This document shows positions 46,128 through 57,400 of a stretch of DNA of 64,000 nucleotides, one piece after another; the stretch's first letter is position 1, and each line of letters opens with the position of its first letter. The translations under genes and the position numbers were made by a program. Source of the stretch: Paulownia fortunei (taxonomy: Eukaryota > Streptophyta > Magnoliopsida > Lamiales > Paulowniaceae); contig CM033108.1 in the NCBI GenBank assembly GCA_019321725.1, forward strand, positions 18,985,799-19,049,798. The letters are read 5' to 3'. The notes under the pieces were generated by a model. It did not search any database. It was not told where the DNA came from and saw only the letters and a program-made list of their open reading frames with translations.

Positions 46128-46800
46128 CTACAAAAATTCAGAGATAGTATTAGTGTGTGCCTTTTTACAAATACTTTCACTTTCAAAACAAGTCTCCAAA
46201 GAATCTGAAGAGTTAGTAGTAGTAAAGTATTCATGAACAAGTTCCTTAATTGAATCCACTTCATGTACTTCGATATCTTCTGCAGGTTGCATACAAACAT
46301 TAAACACATTTAGTTCCAAAGTCATATTTCCAAATGATAACTTCAAAATACCATTTCTACAATTAATCAAAGTATTTGAAGTTGTAAGAAAAGGATGACC
46401 CAAAATGATAGGAATTTGTGTATGTATTTGTGCAACAGGCTCTGTGTCCAAAACAATGAAATCAACTGGAAAGCAAAACTTATCAATTTGTACCAACACA
46501 TCTTCTACTATTCCCTTTGGAACGTTAATCGAACGGTCAGCTAGTTAGAGTACAATAGAAGTTGTTTTAAGTTCTCCCAAACCTAACTGTTCATAAACTG
46601 AGAAAGGTAGAAGATTTACACTAGCACCAAGACCAAGCAAAGTACACTCTATTCTAGTATTTCCTATGATACATGAAATGGTTAGACAACCTGGATCTTT
46701 GTACTTGGGTTGAGTGAATTGTTGAATGATTGAACTAACACTTTCAGTTAAAAATACCTTCTTTTGTACATGGTGTTTTTTTTTATTGTACACAAATCTT
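46128..46800 (-). pseudogene. Aspartic protease, gypsy copy 3 (active-site Asp lost)
   Basis: Minus strand 46545-46793 reads IECTLLGLGASVNLLPFSVY, EQLGLGELKTT; then 46128-46499 reads VLVQIDKFCFPVDFIVLDTE and IPIILGHPFL. The catalytic aspartate of DLGAS is glycine (GLGAS), so the protease would be inactive even without the stop between the two blocks. Copy 1 still has DLGAS. Confidence 0.82.
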
Positions 46801-48420
46801 TCAAAAGTTTGGCATAAGGTGCAACTTGCTTAATTACATCCAATAATGGAATATTAATTTTAACTTGTTTAAAAATTTCAAAAATTTCAGCATTTTAGTT
46901 CAATTTCTGAGTTGCTTGCAATCTTTGAGGAAAGGGTGCTGGAGGTAAATATTTTTATTTTTCATCATTTTCACATTTACCTTCTTCAAATTTACCTTCG
47001 TTGTCAAGATTATTTCCATTTTTTATTTCTAGAGGTGGATTACAAACTTTCTTCTTGGGATGAATAGTCTTGTCAATAACTTTTTCATTCCAAAGAGTTG
47101 TAACTGAATTAGCCTCCTTAACTGCATTTTCACCTGAAGAAGAAACATGATACTAAGTGGAAGATTAGGTTGAGGTTAAGGTTGAGTAAGAAATTTACCT
47201 TTTTCATGAGTACACAAAAAAGTTGTCACTGTTGAAAGTGTGCTTCTAATCTCATTAATAGCTTGTGAAGTCTGATTATTGATGTTTGTTTGTTCATGCA
47301 TAAATGATTACAAAGTCTCCTCAATGGATTTTGTATGTGGAGTTGGATAATAATGAAAGTTTGGTGGTTTTTGTGAATGTAAAGTTGGGCACGGTAATCA
47401 TCTCGCCAACTGAAATTGGGATAATTTCTCCGTTGTAAATTGTAAGTTTCAGAATATGGAGAATGAAAAGATTTTTTGAATGTATTCATAAAATTTGCTT
47501 GTACTTGAATGTTTGGACATTCATTGGTGGAGTGCCCCAAAAGTTCACAATTGCTATAAACTTCTTTCTCTTGCACAGATTTGATTTTCTTTACTTTTCT
47601 AAGTTCCATGGCTTCAACTTTTCTTGTTAAACTAGCAAGCTTAGCATTTAGATCATCTTCTTGGCTAAGGTAATATTTTCCTTTATTACTATTAGCAAGA
47701 TTAGATCTAATAGAACCTTAGAAAGAATTGACATTATGCCATAATTGAAAGTTTTCTGCCAAATGATCTAAATATTCTAGGGCTTCATCAGGTTCCTTAT
47801 CAATAAACTCACCATTACACATTGTTTCAACAAATTATTTTGTTTCGGGAGTTAAACCTTCATAAAAGAAACTAATTAAGTGTCATTTTTCAAAATCATG
47901 ATGTGGGTATGAATTCAACAAATCTTTAAATCTTTCCCAACATTGAAAGAAAGTTTCATTCGAATTTTGAGAAAAATTTTGAATTTATCTTTTCAAAGCA
48001 TTAGTTTTATAAGTTGGAAATAATTTTTTCAAGAATTCAGCTTGCATTTCTTGTCAAGTGCCAATTGATCTAGGTTTTAAAGAATAAAGCCAATTTTTTG
48101 TTTTATTTTTTAAAAAGAAAAAGAAAATAATTTGAGCTTAACAATCTCATTTGTGCAAGTTTGATTGTCAAAAGTGGCACATACTTCATCAAATTCTTTT
48201 AAATGCAAGTAAGGGCTTTCGAGTCTAAATCATGGAAATTAGGAAATAAAAGAATCATACCTGACTTGAATTGAAAATTATTTGCATTTAGAGAAAAAAT
48301 GAAACAAAAAGGAGAAGAATTTCGAAAATATTGCAAGTAATAACGCATGGGTACGCACCTGTTGATTCTCATTTTTATTCTAAACACTTTCATTTTCAGT
48401 CATGGTGGAAGTGTATGGAG
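46801..48420 (-). pseudogene. gag, gypsy copy 3
   Basis: The start MTENESV lies near 48395-48403. Capsid pieces such as PYLHLKEFDEVCATFDNQTC (48150-48215) and a nucleocapsid-like motif YSNCELLGHSTNEC (47530-47580) are recognisable, matching Athila gag. The first zinc ligand is tyrosine, as in copy 1. Several frameshifts and stops break it. The ORF 48199-48393 is a mixture of out-of-frame sequence around the gag N-terminus. Confidence 0.72.
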
Positions 48421-48582
48421 ATGATTCAAACAAATTTCCAAACAAAATTTCGGAATTATTTCTTACTAAACGTCGAAAATTATGACTACGATACCATATA
48501 ACCATATATCCATAAAGAAAATAAACAAACTATATTTATAAAGGAAAAATATTAAAAAATCTGAATACTTACCTTGCCTTCC

Positions 48583-48597
48583 CCGGCAACAGTGTCA
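48583..48597 (-). other. Primer binding site (tRNA-Asp type), gypsy copy 3
   Basis: The minus strand reads TGACACTGTTGCCGG. A plant tRNA-Asp(GTC) 3' end would call for TGGCGCCGTTGCCGG, giving 12 of 15 matches, followed by GGGA as in other Athila-like elements. It lies 7 bp inside the LTR boundary, where minus-strand DNA synthesis would start. Confidence 0.7.
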
Positions 48598-48603
48598 AAA
48601 ACT

Positions 48604-50210
48604 TACTACAATTTTAAGAGTGCAAACCTAAGTGTAGATTGTAGTAAGTAATAAATTTCTCGTGAGTCCAAGGTCAATCCACAGAAAAGTTGTTTGGATA
48701 ATTCAAGTTTATATTTCTAAAAAGATGGAATTTATGTGAATCAAAATATATGAATAATTAATGTATGATATAACTAAAGAAAAACCGAAGTAATAAAAGT
48801 ATTGAGGATTAGGGATTCACTCTTGAGATTTGGATAGAGAAATGGTTATTTATTCTTTTTACCTTTATTAATTGCCACAATTGAAATCCATACATAATAA
48901 AAATTTCAATGGAAAGATATTATCAAGTGACTCATGCAATAAGATAATCATAATATTGTCTTACTATTACAAATTATCTGTTAAAGCCAATACTTATTTA
49001 TGGAATCAAGCATTTATACACACCTTTCTCAACAATAAATGAAGGTTTCACATTAGCAGTCGGTGGGGTAAAACCGTACAATAAGTTAAATGAACTCAAG
49101 TATTTGTTGTGTCATTGGAGATACATAAATCAAAAATCACCATAAAATAAGTAGGGTTTATATCAAAAATAAAAAAAATAATACAACATACTTAAATAAT
49201 TTCTACCCTTATAACCATTTCTCTTCCTCCATCAAGAGATTCACCCTTTTTTCTCAACAAAATGAAATTTAGAAAGACATAATAAAAATAGCAAAGACTA
49301 AAAATATAAGAAAAACTAGAGAAAACATTTCTATTACTACTAGAAAACTTACAATACTAGAAAACATACAAACTAGATAACTTAGCCTAAAGAAACCCTT
49401 TACCCCCTCCTCTTACAAGCTTAATACATGGCATATTTATAGTACTTGGAGTAAGCTAGAGGCCAAACAAATAATGGAGGGGTTAATCAAGTGGTATGCT
49501 AGTTGCTAAAAGTTGGAAAATTGTTACACAAATTTCTCACCCACTGAATTGAATTACATTTTTCGATCAGATACAGCCAGATTTTGAAGATACGTGAAGA
49601 ATCAAAATTGTAGATCTTTCAGTGCTGATATATTTTCATATATCTTTTGTCAAATTCGACAGTCGAATGAAGAAGATATAGTCAAATTACTGAGTCATGT
49701 CCAAGAGCCGCCCTTTAACATCAGCAGCAACTTGCAGCCTATGGTTTACTATTTCGACACATTTTCACACCATCTTATTTTCAACAAATTTGTTTATTTA
49801 CCTCTTGAGTATAACATATCCAAATTTCAGCCCAAAATAAATTTAGACTCAAGATATATAACCGAATTGGTAAAATAAGTCTATATTGAACTAAACTCTT
49901 ATTCGATTTTTGATGATATATTTTGTGCAACTATTTAGACGAATTTTCTACTATCATCAAAATTGAATTGGGCTGAACCTCCAACAGAAAAATTGTACCT
50001 CTATCTCTTGGCTTTCAAATGAAACAAGCTTCAAGTCCATAACGCTTTTGATCATGAAGTTATGTTCAAATTACAAAAACTGCACAAGTTTGGAAACATG
50101 CTTTCATTTATTCCCTAACACAAAACATTAATAAAACAACAATATTAACAAAAAAAAGCAAGAAAAGTATAAAAGATTTAATACAAAAATGTCAAAATGT
50201 GCACTTATCA
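48604..50210 (-). repeat. 5' LTR of gypsy copy 3 (1607 bp)
   Basis: On the minus strand it runs TGATAAGTGCACATTTTGAC (50210) to TTGTAGTA (48604); the terminal CA has become TA. The TATA box on the minus strand is at 49434-49441. The ORF 49594-49878 is a shadow in this LTR. Confidence 0.9.
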
Positions 50211-50944
50211 AAATTTAGTACTATATTAAATAACATAACAAATATTAAGATTTAAAAATTTAATAACATCAAAATTATTATGATAAATTAGTCAAAAGAT
50301 TAAAAAGTTAGTGTTATAGCAAAAAGACAAAGAAAAGAAAAAAATTAAAAAAAATAAAATTAAATAATGAAATAATGAAAGAAGATTAGTTGAAAATATA
50401 ATTACATTACAAAGGGCATGTTCACAAAATTTAGTCAAAATAAGGACCAAATGTCCCAAGGGTATTTTACTAACATCATCAAATTTCGGACAAAAAAAGA
50501 AAAGTGTGAGGAAAATATGTAATGAAAACACTGATAAGGATATCAGGGATTTTTTTTAACATGACCAAACCTCAAGAGATGTGGGTAATTATCCAATAAC
50601 TAATTAAATGTCACTAATCTTATGTTATGTTCCAAAAAGAGAAATAGGCTTCTTGTAATTTCATGACCAAAACTTTTGTCACCCGGGGGTGGGATGTCTC
50701 AAGGGGAAATATTTTACACACGCACCCGGGGGTGGGATGTCTCAAGGGGAAATATTTTACACACGGACCATGGGAATATACAAAATCTCTATATCTCTCT
50801 CTCTCTCTCTCTCTCAACAATATGAGGTGCAGAGACTAAGCACAAATAAGCTCTCTTATTAATTTTATCAAAATGTGATCAAGCAACTGACTGAGGAGAA
50901 TTGAGTGTTTCCTGAATCCAGATGATCTGTCTGAGTCCACTACT
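50211..50944. other. Spacer and helicase 3' flank
   Basis: 50211-50640 is AT-rich and holds no gene. The minus ORFs 50292-50531 and 50620-50820 are low-complexity shadows. 50681-50766 holds a 43-bp tandem duplication, and 50795-50815 a (CT)n run. Up to 50944 this is probably the 3' UTR of the helicase; I see no canonical AATAAA close to the stop. Confidence 0.5.
50681..50766. repeat. 43-bp tandem duplication with (CT)n tract nearby
   Basis: The unit begins ACCCGGGGGTGGGATGTCTC (50681) and repeats at 50724 with one difference at the last base (42 of 43 identical). Near-identity in otherwise diverged spacer points to a recent event. A (CT)n run follows at 50795-50815. Confidence 0.9.
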
Positions 50945-51415
50945 TTAACGTGAATGCCGTTTTGACCTCCTCCGCCTGCCAAGAAGCTTCAGCATGTTGT
51001 CAGTGACATCTGGCGGAGTTTTATCATCTTCGTCATGATTGTTCTCAGATGTTTGAGTTAACCAGGCCAATGCTTCTATAGCAGCATCTTTCTCCGCTAG
51101 GACCTTATTTTTCTTTGCTTTTCCCACAAACTGCATGCCCTTGAATTCCACCAATGCCCTAAATTCATTTGTCTTAAGATGCTTTGTTTTATATTTGGGA
51201 GGTGAGTGACCAGCTCTCATCAACAGCGTCTGAAGCAAGCTCTTGGGATTTGTTCCATCTTTTGTAAACCTGTCTTTATCACAGGATTCTCTCAGTTTCT
51301 TGCTTTCACGACCAAAAACAAACCTCCCTTCACATTGATCACCAGACACCAGCTCTTGAACAGCAAGCATGAGGTACTTACCTTCCTTGTGGATGTCCAT
51401 GCTGGGTTGTTGAAG
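50945..51415 (-). CDS. Helicase last exon: C-terminal RNA-binding-like segment
   Basis: 156 codons plus stop, from [20 protein letters not shown]. It contains [55 protein letters not shown], an acidic patch, and a basic tail [11 protein letters not shown] that may act in nuclear localisation. Acceptor AATGCAG at 51416. The plus ORF 51206-51442 is a shadow. Confidence 0.92.
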   Translation of the reverse strand, partial: LQQPSMDIHKEGKYLMLAVQELVSGDQCEGRFVFGRESKKLRESCDKDRFTKDGTNPKSLLQTLLMRAGHSPPKYKTKHLKTNEFRALVEFKGMQFVGKAKKNKVLAEKDAAIEALAWLTQTSENNHDEDDKTPPDVTDNMLKLLGRRRRSKRHSR

Positions 51416-54400
51416 CTGCATTTTCAAGATTCAGAGATCTAAGCATGAGAAGCCACAAACCACGCAAACAGGTCTTCTTAGAAATGATGAATGCATAATA
51501 GATTAGCTAAGGGGCATAGCCAAATTATATGTGTGCGCTGAGTTCATTTATAAGAGTCAGGAAGAATTCATGAAATCGACAAAACATGAAATGTTACCAA
51601 ACCTTCTTTCCTATAAGTGAAATTCAAGTCAAAGGAGCAAAACATGTATCCAAAGTTTTATTCAAATTTTTATCTTCCTGGCTTATCGACATTAAGCATT
51701 ATAGTTATCAGAGGGGATTTTGTATGCATTGTTCTAATTTTAACATGTTTTCATAAATTCTAAGCACTGTATGCCTTTAAGAAAATCAGTTGTCCCAAAA
51801 GTTGAAAATGCAGTTTCCATTTCATTCATTCACAGCAAAATATGGCAAAGTTTTGCGAATTAGTTTGGTCTTGATCTTTTAAAGTTATGTGCTGATCCCT
51901 CAGTTTTGTTTGGGCCAAACATTTGCTCAAGTGCTATAATGCCAATAGTACAACAATTATTAGGAGTGAAATTATAAATATTGCTTAGTTTAAGACATTT
52001 GGTCCTCAAGCATTAAGAAAGAAAATTTTGTGGGTATAAAATTGGGGTCTTGTTTGGGAGCTGGGACCACCAGTCCATTGTAGAATTCAGACATATCAAT
52101 GGTTTGAGTTAAGGCCTTGGTGGATTTGTGTTTGGATTGGGGGTGGGGGGAGGTCAATCTATGCCCTCAGTCCGATCCATGATCTAACATCCAGATGCTA
52201 ATAGAGATTCAATTTTAATCACCAAACCAATGCACTGGGCTTTGGCTCATAAAAAGCAAGAAGCAGAATATAATTCTTTGAGCATATTTTTCGCCTAAAA
52301 TACATATGATCTCCATTCACAGTAGATCAGCACACCCACCCACCCACCCCCACAACAAATGTATAACTAGAAAAAGAAACAGAAATTACCGGAAAAGTGA
52401 ATAAGTAAAGAAATATACACATAAAAAATGGAATTAGCAAATTTACCTTCTTTTGTAAAAGCTTTTCGAGCTCGTCTTTAAGCTTCACATAGCACTCTAC
52501 CAAACTAGGATCCATGAAAAAGTCAATATATCCTTCCAACATCTTCAGATTTCCAGCCTGAAAGACACCAAAAATAAAAGATTAAAATACATGAAACCGA
52601 TTGAGGATAATAAAACTCCACAAGAGCATTTGTTGACAAAGAAAGTTACCATAGCGCCATAGCCAAGTTTACCACCAAAGAGGATCAAAATAGAATCAGA
52701 TACTCCAGTTGAATCACGTATGAATACAGTATTGACTTTCACCTTCTCACCAAAAACCAACCATGGGTATTGTATCGATTGGTAACGTGCATTCACAGAA
52801 TTCTGGACCAAATCAACAATATGAAATAAGCTCATTAATGTGATTGTCATAAACAGAACTTCAGCAATTTAAAATTCTACAAAATTAAAAACTCAGTTAA
52901 ACAAAAGAATGATGTTCTCTTTCCCTAAAATGATGAACAAAATTTATACTGGACCAAATCTTAGTGATTGTGATAAACAGATCTTCAGTAACATACAATT
53001 CTACAAAATGAAAAACTTTAGTTAAATAAAAGAATGAGGTTCTCTTTCCCAAGGATGAAAAGGAAAAATCATATATTTTCTCTTTCCTGAAGAAGAGGTT
53101 CTCTTTATTCACTCGATTTTTTTTTTCTTTTTCGTATTCGTATAGATGCAAAAAAAAAAAAATCAACTTATCATTTTCACCAGCGGCTTCCAGGACACCT
53201 AGGAAATCAAGACTAGCTTTTCAAAAGTCCAGGCTTACAGTGGATTCAAAAAGAGGTTATGCAAACCCCTGTTATTGGTCAGAATGACAGATTCAAATGA
53301 CAGCAACCTCTGAAGATCTTCAAAATGCAAGAAAAAACTTTTCCAAGACCCAAGTTGTGATTTGGCAAGAGTGATTGGATGAAATTCTTGCTTGCCAAGT
53401 TGAGTTTTAAATTGTCTCAGTAGGATAAGTCTTATGTTTCTTTATAGTACTCCTAGATAGATTGGGAGGTATATTGGATCCTATTAACATGCATGTAGTG
53501 TTCAAGAATTGAACAGAGTTCGAAAAATTGAAGTTGCCGACATATTATTGAAGCTTCTTGAGACTGTGATGCAATCCATCCTTCAGTGTGATGCCTAGAA
53601 AAGCTATCGAGAGTTTCTGGACATATTCTTCTTCTTCTTTTTCCTTCGTTCCCAACCCTCAAAATGACTTAGATTGTCCCTGGACAAACTAATTAGTCAA
53701 AATTACATGCATTCTCCTTCAGAAAGTAAGTTAAGCAACCTAATAGGTCAAAGCTACCAGCCTTCTCTCACAGAAATTAAGTTAAGAAATCTATAAGGCT
53801 GTCAGACCGTTCGCAAGCGCGACAGGCTGTGCATACAAGATCTCCAATTCTAGCTTCTAAAAACCCTTACCAACATTAGCGATCATCACATGAATCATTT
53901 AAAGTAAAAAATAAGCCGATTCATCCATTGGTTTGATTAAATCTTAGCTGGTTCTGCATTTGTGAGTTCCACCTTTTTTCTTTGTTTGGTGATTTGACTT
54001 TCAAAGACAACTATATGTGACTGAGTCACGTGTAAAAAGTTGACCATGGTGGACAAGGTCCATTTTTCTCCGAAAAGATACATGTCAAGTGTGTGTCGTG
54101 ATACTAGGAAACAGCAAGAAACACCTTTGGTTAATAATGTCGAACTTTAAAGAATCAATGCAGATACACCCAGAAACGATAACGTTGACATTATAATGGC
54201 ATTTATCTCTAAGAGAGATTTTAGTGAAAAGCAAAAGAATATAACAATGAAACCTTTTCCAAGTTAAAAGAAAAACTATAGTTCAGTAACTATGCATGTG
54301 AGACTTCTATTCCTCTGACAGTAGTGGACAACAGGATAAGCCATAGAACATACCGCATAGAGCAAGACCTGCCCATCATCCATTGTTTTGAAAGACATTG

Positions 54401-57400
54401 ATGTCTCCCTGTGCTGCAAATAAAGAAAAAATCGTGCATCAACCCTGTTGCATTTAGTTGCATGACTTCAAAAGAACTACAAATAGAGGAACTCACCACT
54501 ACAGATGCGATACCAGGAAATAGACCAGAACATATAATGGCACGAACCAACGGTTGATTGTGACTCAATCTGTTATTAGTTGCTCCATCTGTGTCTAGCA
54601 ATCCAGCATCTTTCAAAATGTAGGTGAACTGTTTACGAAGGGAATGGATAGCTTGAAGAGTTTGGAGAGAGAGGAAGTTTCTCCAACAATACTCATATGC
54701 AGATCCTTCTCTTTCTGCATCTTTCCATCCTTCATATGCACGCACAAGAGCCATGTGATCACTATAGTCCTTCGCTGAGAATCTAGACTTGGCAGTCCCA
54801 GCTAACTGCATCAATGAGAGAAATGTAAATCAGCTCATAAATCTCTGCATAGAGACAGCAAATGTCAGAAGTTATTTTCACAGTTATATCTCCTGATAAA
54901 GAGTAGCTCTTGATTTTCACCAGTTGAGGTGCAGGATCAAGATCAGAATTTGCCAAGTGAAAGATGTGATAATCTATGCTAAAGGATAGAAGGGGTTTAA
55001 ATGAATTAAATTATTTGTCTCCATCAGAGTTCAAATAAGTCCAGATTTGCTCGAGGTGATTTACCAATAACTCTTTCCCCAGAAGAAATGATGCAAGACC
55101 CCATCACACACAAAAGAGCAAGATTACACAGGTAAAAGAAGTGCATGACTGATAATGGTATGTTGTATGTATGTTTCAGATTACTACAATGACTTGAGTT
55201 TGTAAATTAACTTAAGTTGGTAAAAACAGACTTCCAGTTTATGGATAGGGCATACATGTGTATTCCAGAAGTCTCCACACTATGTCATGAATGTGGGCTT
55301 TGCAACAAAGGGATGGAAAATAGATCATTTGCACGACCAAATTCCTATATCTATCTTGAGGAACATTTCATAAAGGACCTTACAACACCCTTGTTCGTTT
55401 TGGTTGCTGCAATTGTTGAAAATTTCTGAAGACAGGGTCGGTATTGAAAAGATTGAAGTTGCAATGGAAGGGAGAATGATGATATGAGTCCATCTCATAT
55501 AGTCTATGAATCCTTCTTTCCTGCAAACCACTACATATTTATTGTACTGTTTTCACTTTTTATATTCTTTCTTACCATACAAAAAAGAGTTTAACATGCA
55601 AATTCATAGCATTTGGCTTATTTGGCTTGAGGTCAGATTTTGTAAGCTCATTTCCTAATGCACATTTAGGGCTACAGCATACACGATATCTTTGTCTTTC
55701 TGCAGACACCATCTACATGAAGGTTGATCCAATTGTGATTTTCAACAGCTTAATGCACTTATCTCTACTACTATAAAAGTATGAATAGCTTAAAAAGTTT
55801 CTTGAATTTTTTGTTATGCCTACTATATCCTTAAGTAATAACTATTAAATAGTCAAGAAAGAGGGCAAAATTGGATTTTATCAATTATTAAGTCGTATTT
55901 TTTAATATAACACCAAGTTTCCTATTTATCTCAAACTCCTCTTCACAAGCTGGATGTCTAAATTCTTTCTGTCATAATTTATTGAATAGTTAAGAGTTTT
56001 TAAATGAAATCAGTTTTATATAAAACTAAACTTCTAGAGCTTTCTAACCATATGTCATGGGCACATAGGATTTCATATAAGAAAGTTGTGATCGTTTAAA
56101 GTTGAACATTCTGAACAGCTGCCTTTATCTTATATTTTCTCTAATTTTCTTGTCAACTATCCTATTCTTATTATATTTCTAGATTGAAAGAATGATGAAT
56201 TTACAGTAGAAATACACAAAATTGATAAGATTAATTACAAGAGAATTGATGCTAAATAAAAAAGATTGACGATAACATCCCAAAATAATTAAGATTTTAT
56301 TAAAAGTTAGTAGTACCAAGTTTTGCCATTTATCTCGATGTAATACATAAATTTTTATGATGATCTAATTGGTACATGAGTTTTGCCGTAAATTTAAGGT
56401 TGGCGTATATTGGACAGGCTCCATAATTCTTCATCTAGAAACTTTTTATAATGGCATATATGCACTTTTAAACTCTAACTCAATTTCAATTATCTATTTA
56501 ATTATTCATAATACGTTCAACAGATTAAAACAAATCCTTTCATTGAATAGTAGAACTAAAAAATTGAATAACAATAAACAATCATATGAAAAAAATAAAG
56601 ATTCATAGTTAATAAAGTAAAAAATGCACTTAGATGGAAGCAATAACTTTGAAATTAAAATTTATGATACAAGATTTTAAATTTTTAAGATTTAAAAAAA
56701 AAAGTTGAAAAGAATGAGAGAAATATTTATTTAGTCTTCGTTGGATTTTATTCCTTGGCTTTGTTTTGATTAAGTTAACTACTAAGATGAAAAATCCAAA
56801 AAATAAGTTTTAAAATAACAGAAAGACTTAAAAATTTGTTGCATTAGAAACACATTTAAATTGTTACATTAGAAACATCACATTTAACAGTTGAGTAAAT
56901 ATTTAATATAACTTTCAAAAATTAAAGTTTAAATCTCACAACATACATTTTAGTTTCAGAATTATTGTTCTTCCTTCAAGTATATTGTAATTTCAATTCC
57001 TTTCGTTTCATCATAATCTTTTTATATCTTACTATCAACATAATGGTATTTAAGTTAACCAAATGAAATATAATGTTTACAATTGAAAGAAAAAATAAAA
57101 GGGAATAGATTAAAAGGGTGCCATTGTAAGAAATTTAAAAGAAAAATTAAATGGACTTCATTTTATCAATTTAACATTTATAGCGAAACTCGGATATTAT
57201 ATAAAACATGTGTAAAAACTTAACTATCAATTTGTTCATAGCAAGACTCTGCTACCAAAATGATTTTTATTTTTAAAAGTTACTATGTTTATAATGCATT
57301 ATAAGTTTAGTGTTAATGATAAAAATATTTACATGATTGTTAATAAAAAAATTAAAAGTTGATTTTTATATATTATATGTATTATACATATGTAAGGTAC

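Larger units (their letters stand above)
38164..50210 (-). mobile_element. Athila-type Ty3/gypsy retrotransposon, copy 3, nearly complete (12.05 kb)
   Basis: LTRs of 1611 bp (38164-39774) and 1607 bp (48604-50210) flank, in minus-strand order, primer binding site, gag, protease, RT, RNase H, integrase, unknown ORF region, LOG-like insert, 1.74-kb untranslated region and polypurine tract. Flanking 5-mers AAAAT and AAATT form an imperfect target duplication. The 12-kb size, LTRs over 1.5 kb, DLGAS-type protease and tRNA-Asp primer fit the Athila clade. Every domain has stops or frameshifts and the LTRs have clearly diverged, so the insertion is old. Confidence 0.9.

Noticed and set aside
54290..54814. 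Single 174-codon ORF as one exon
   Set aside because: The helicase sequence stops at GIASVV with a GTGAGT donor and resumes at an acceptor at 54413; the tail of the ORF is intron.
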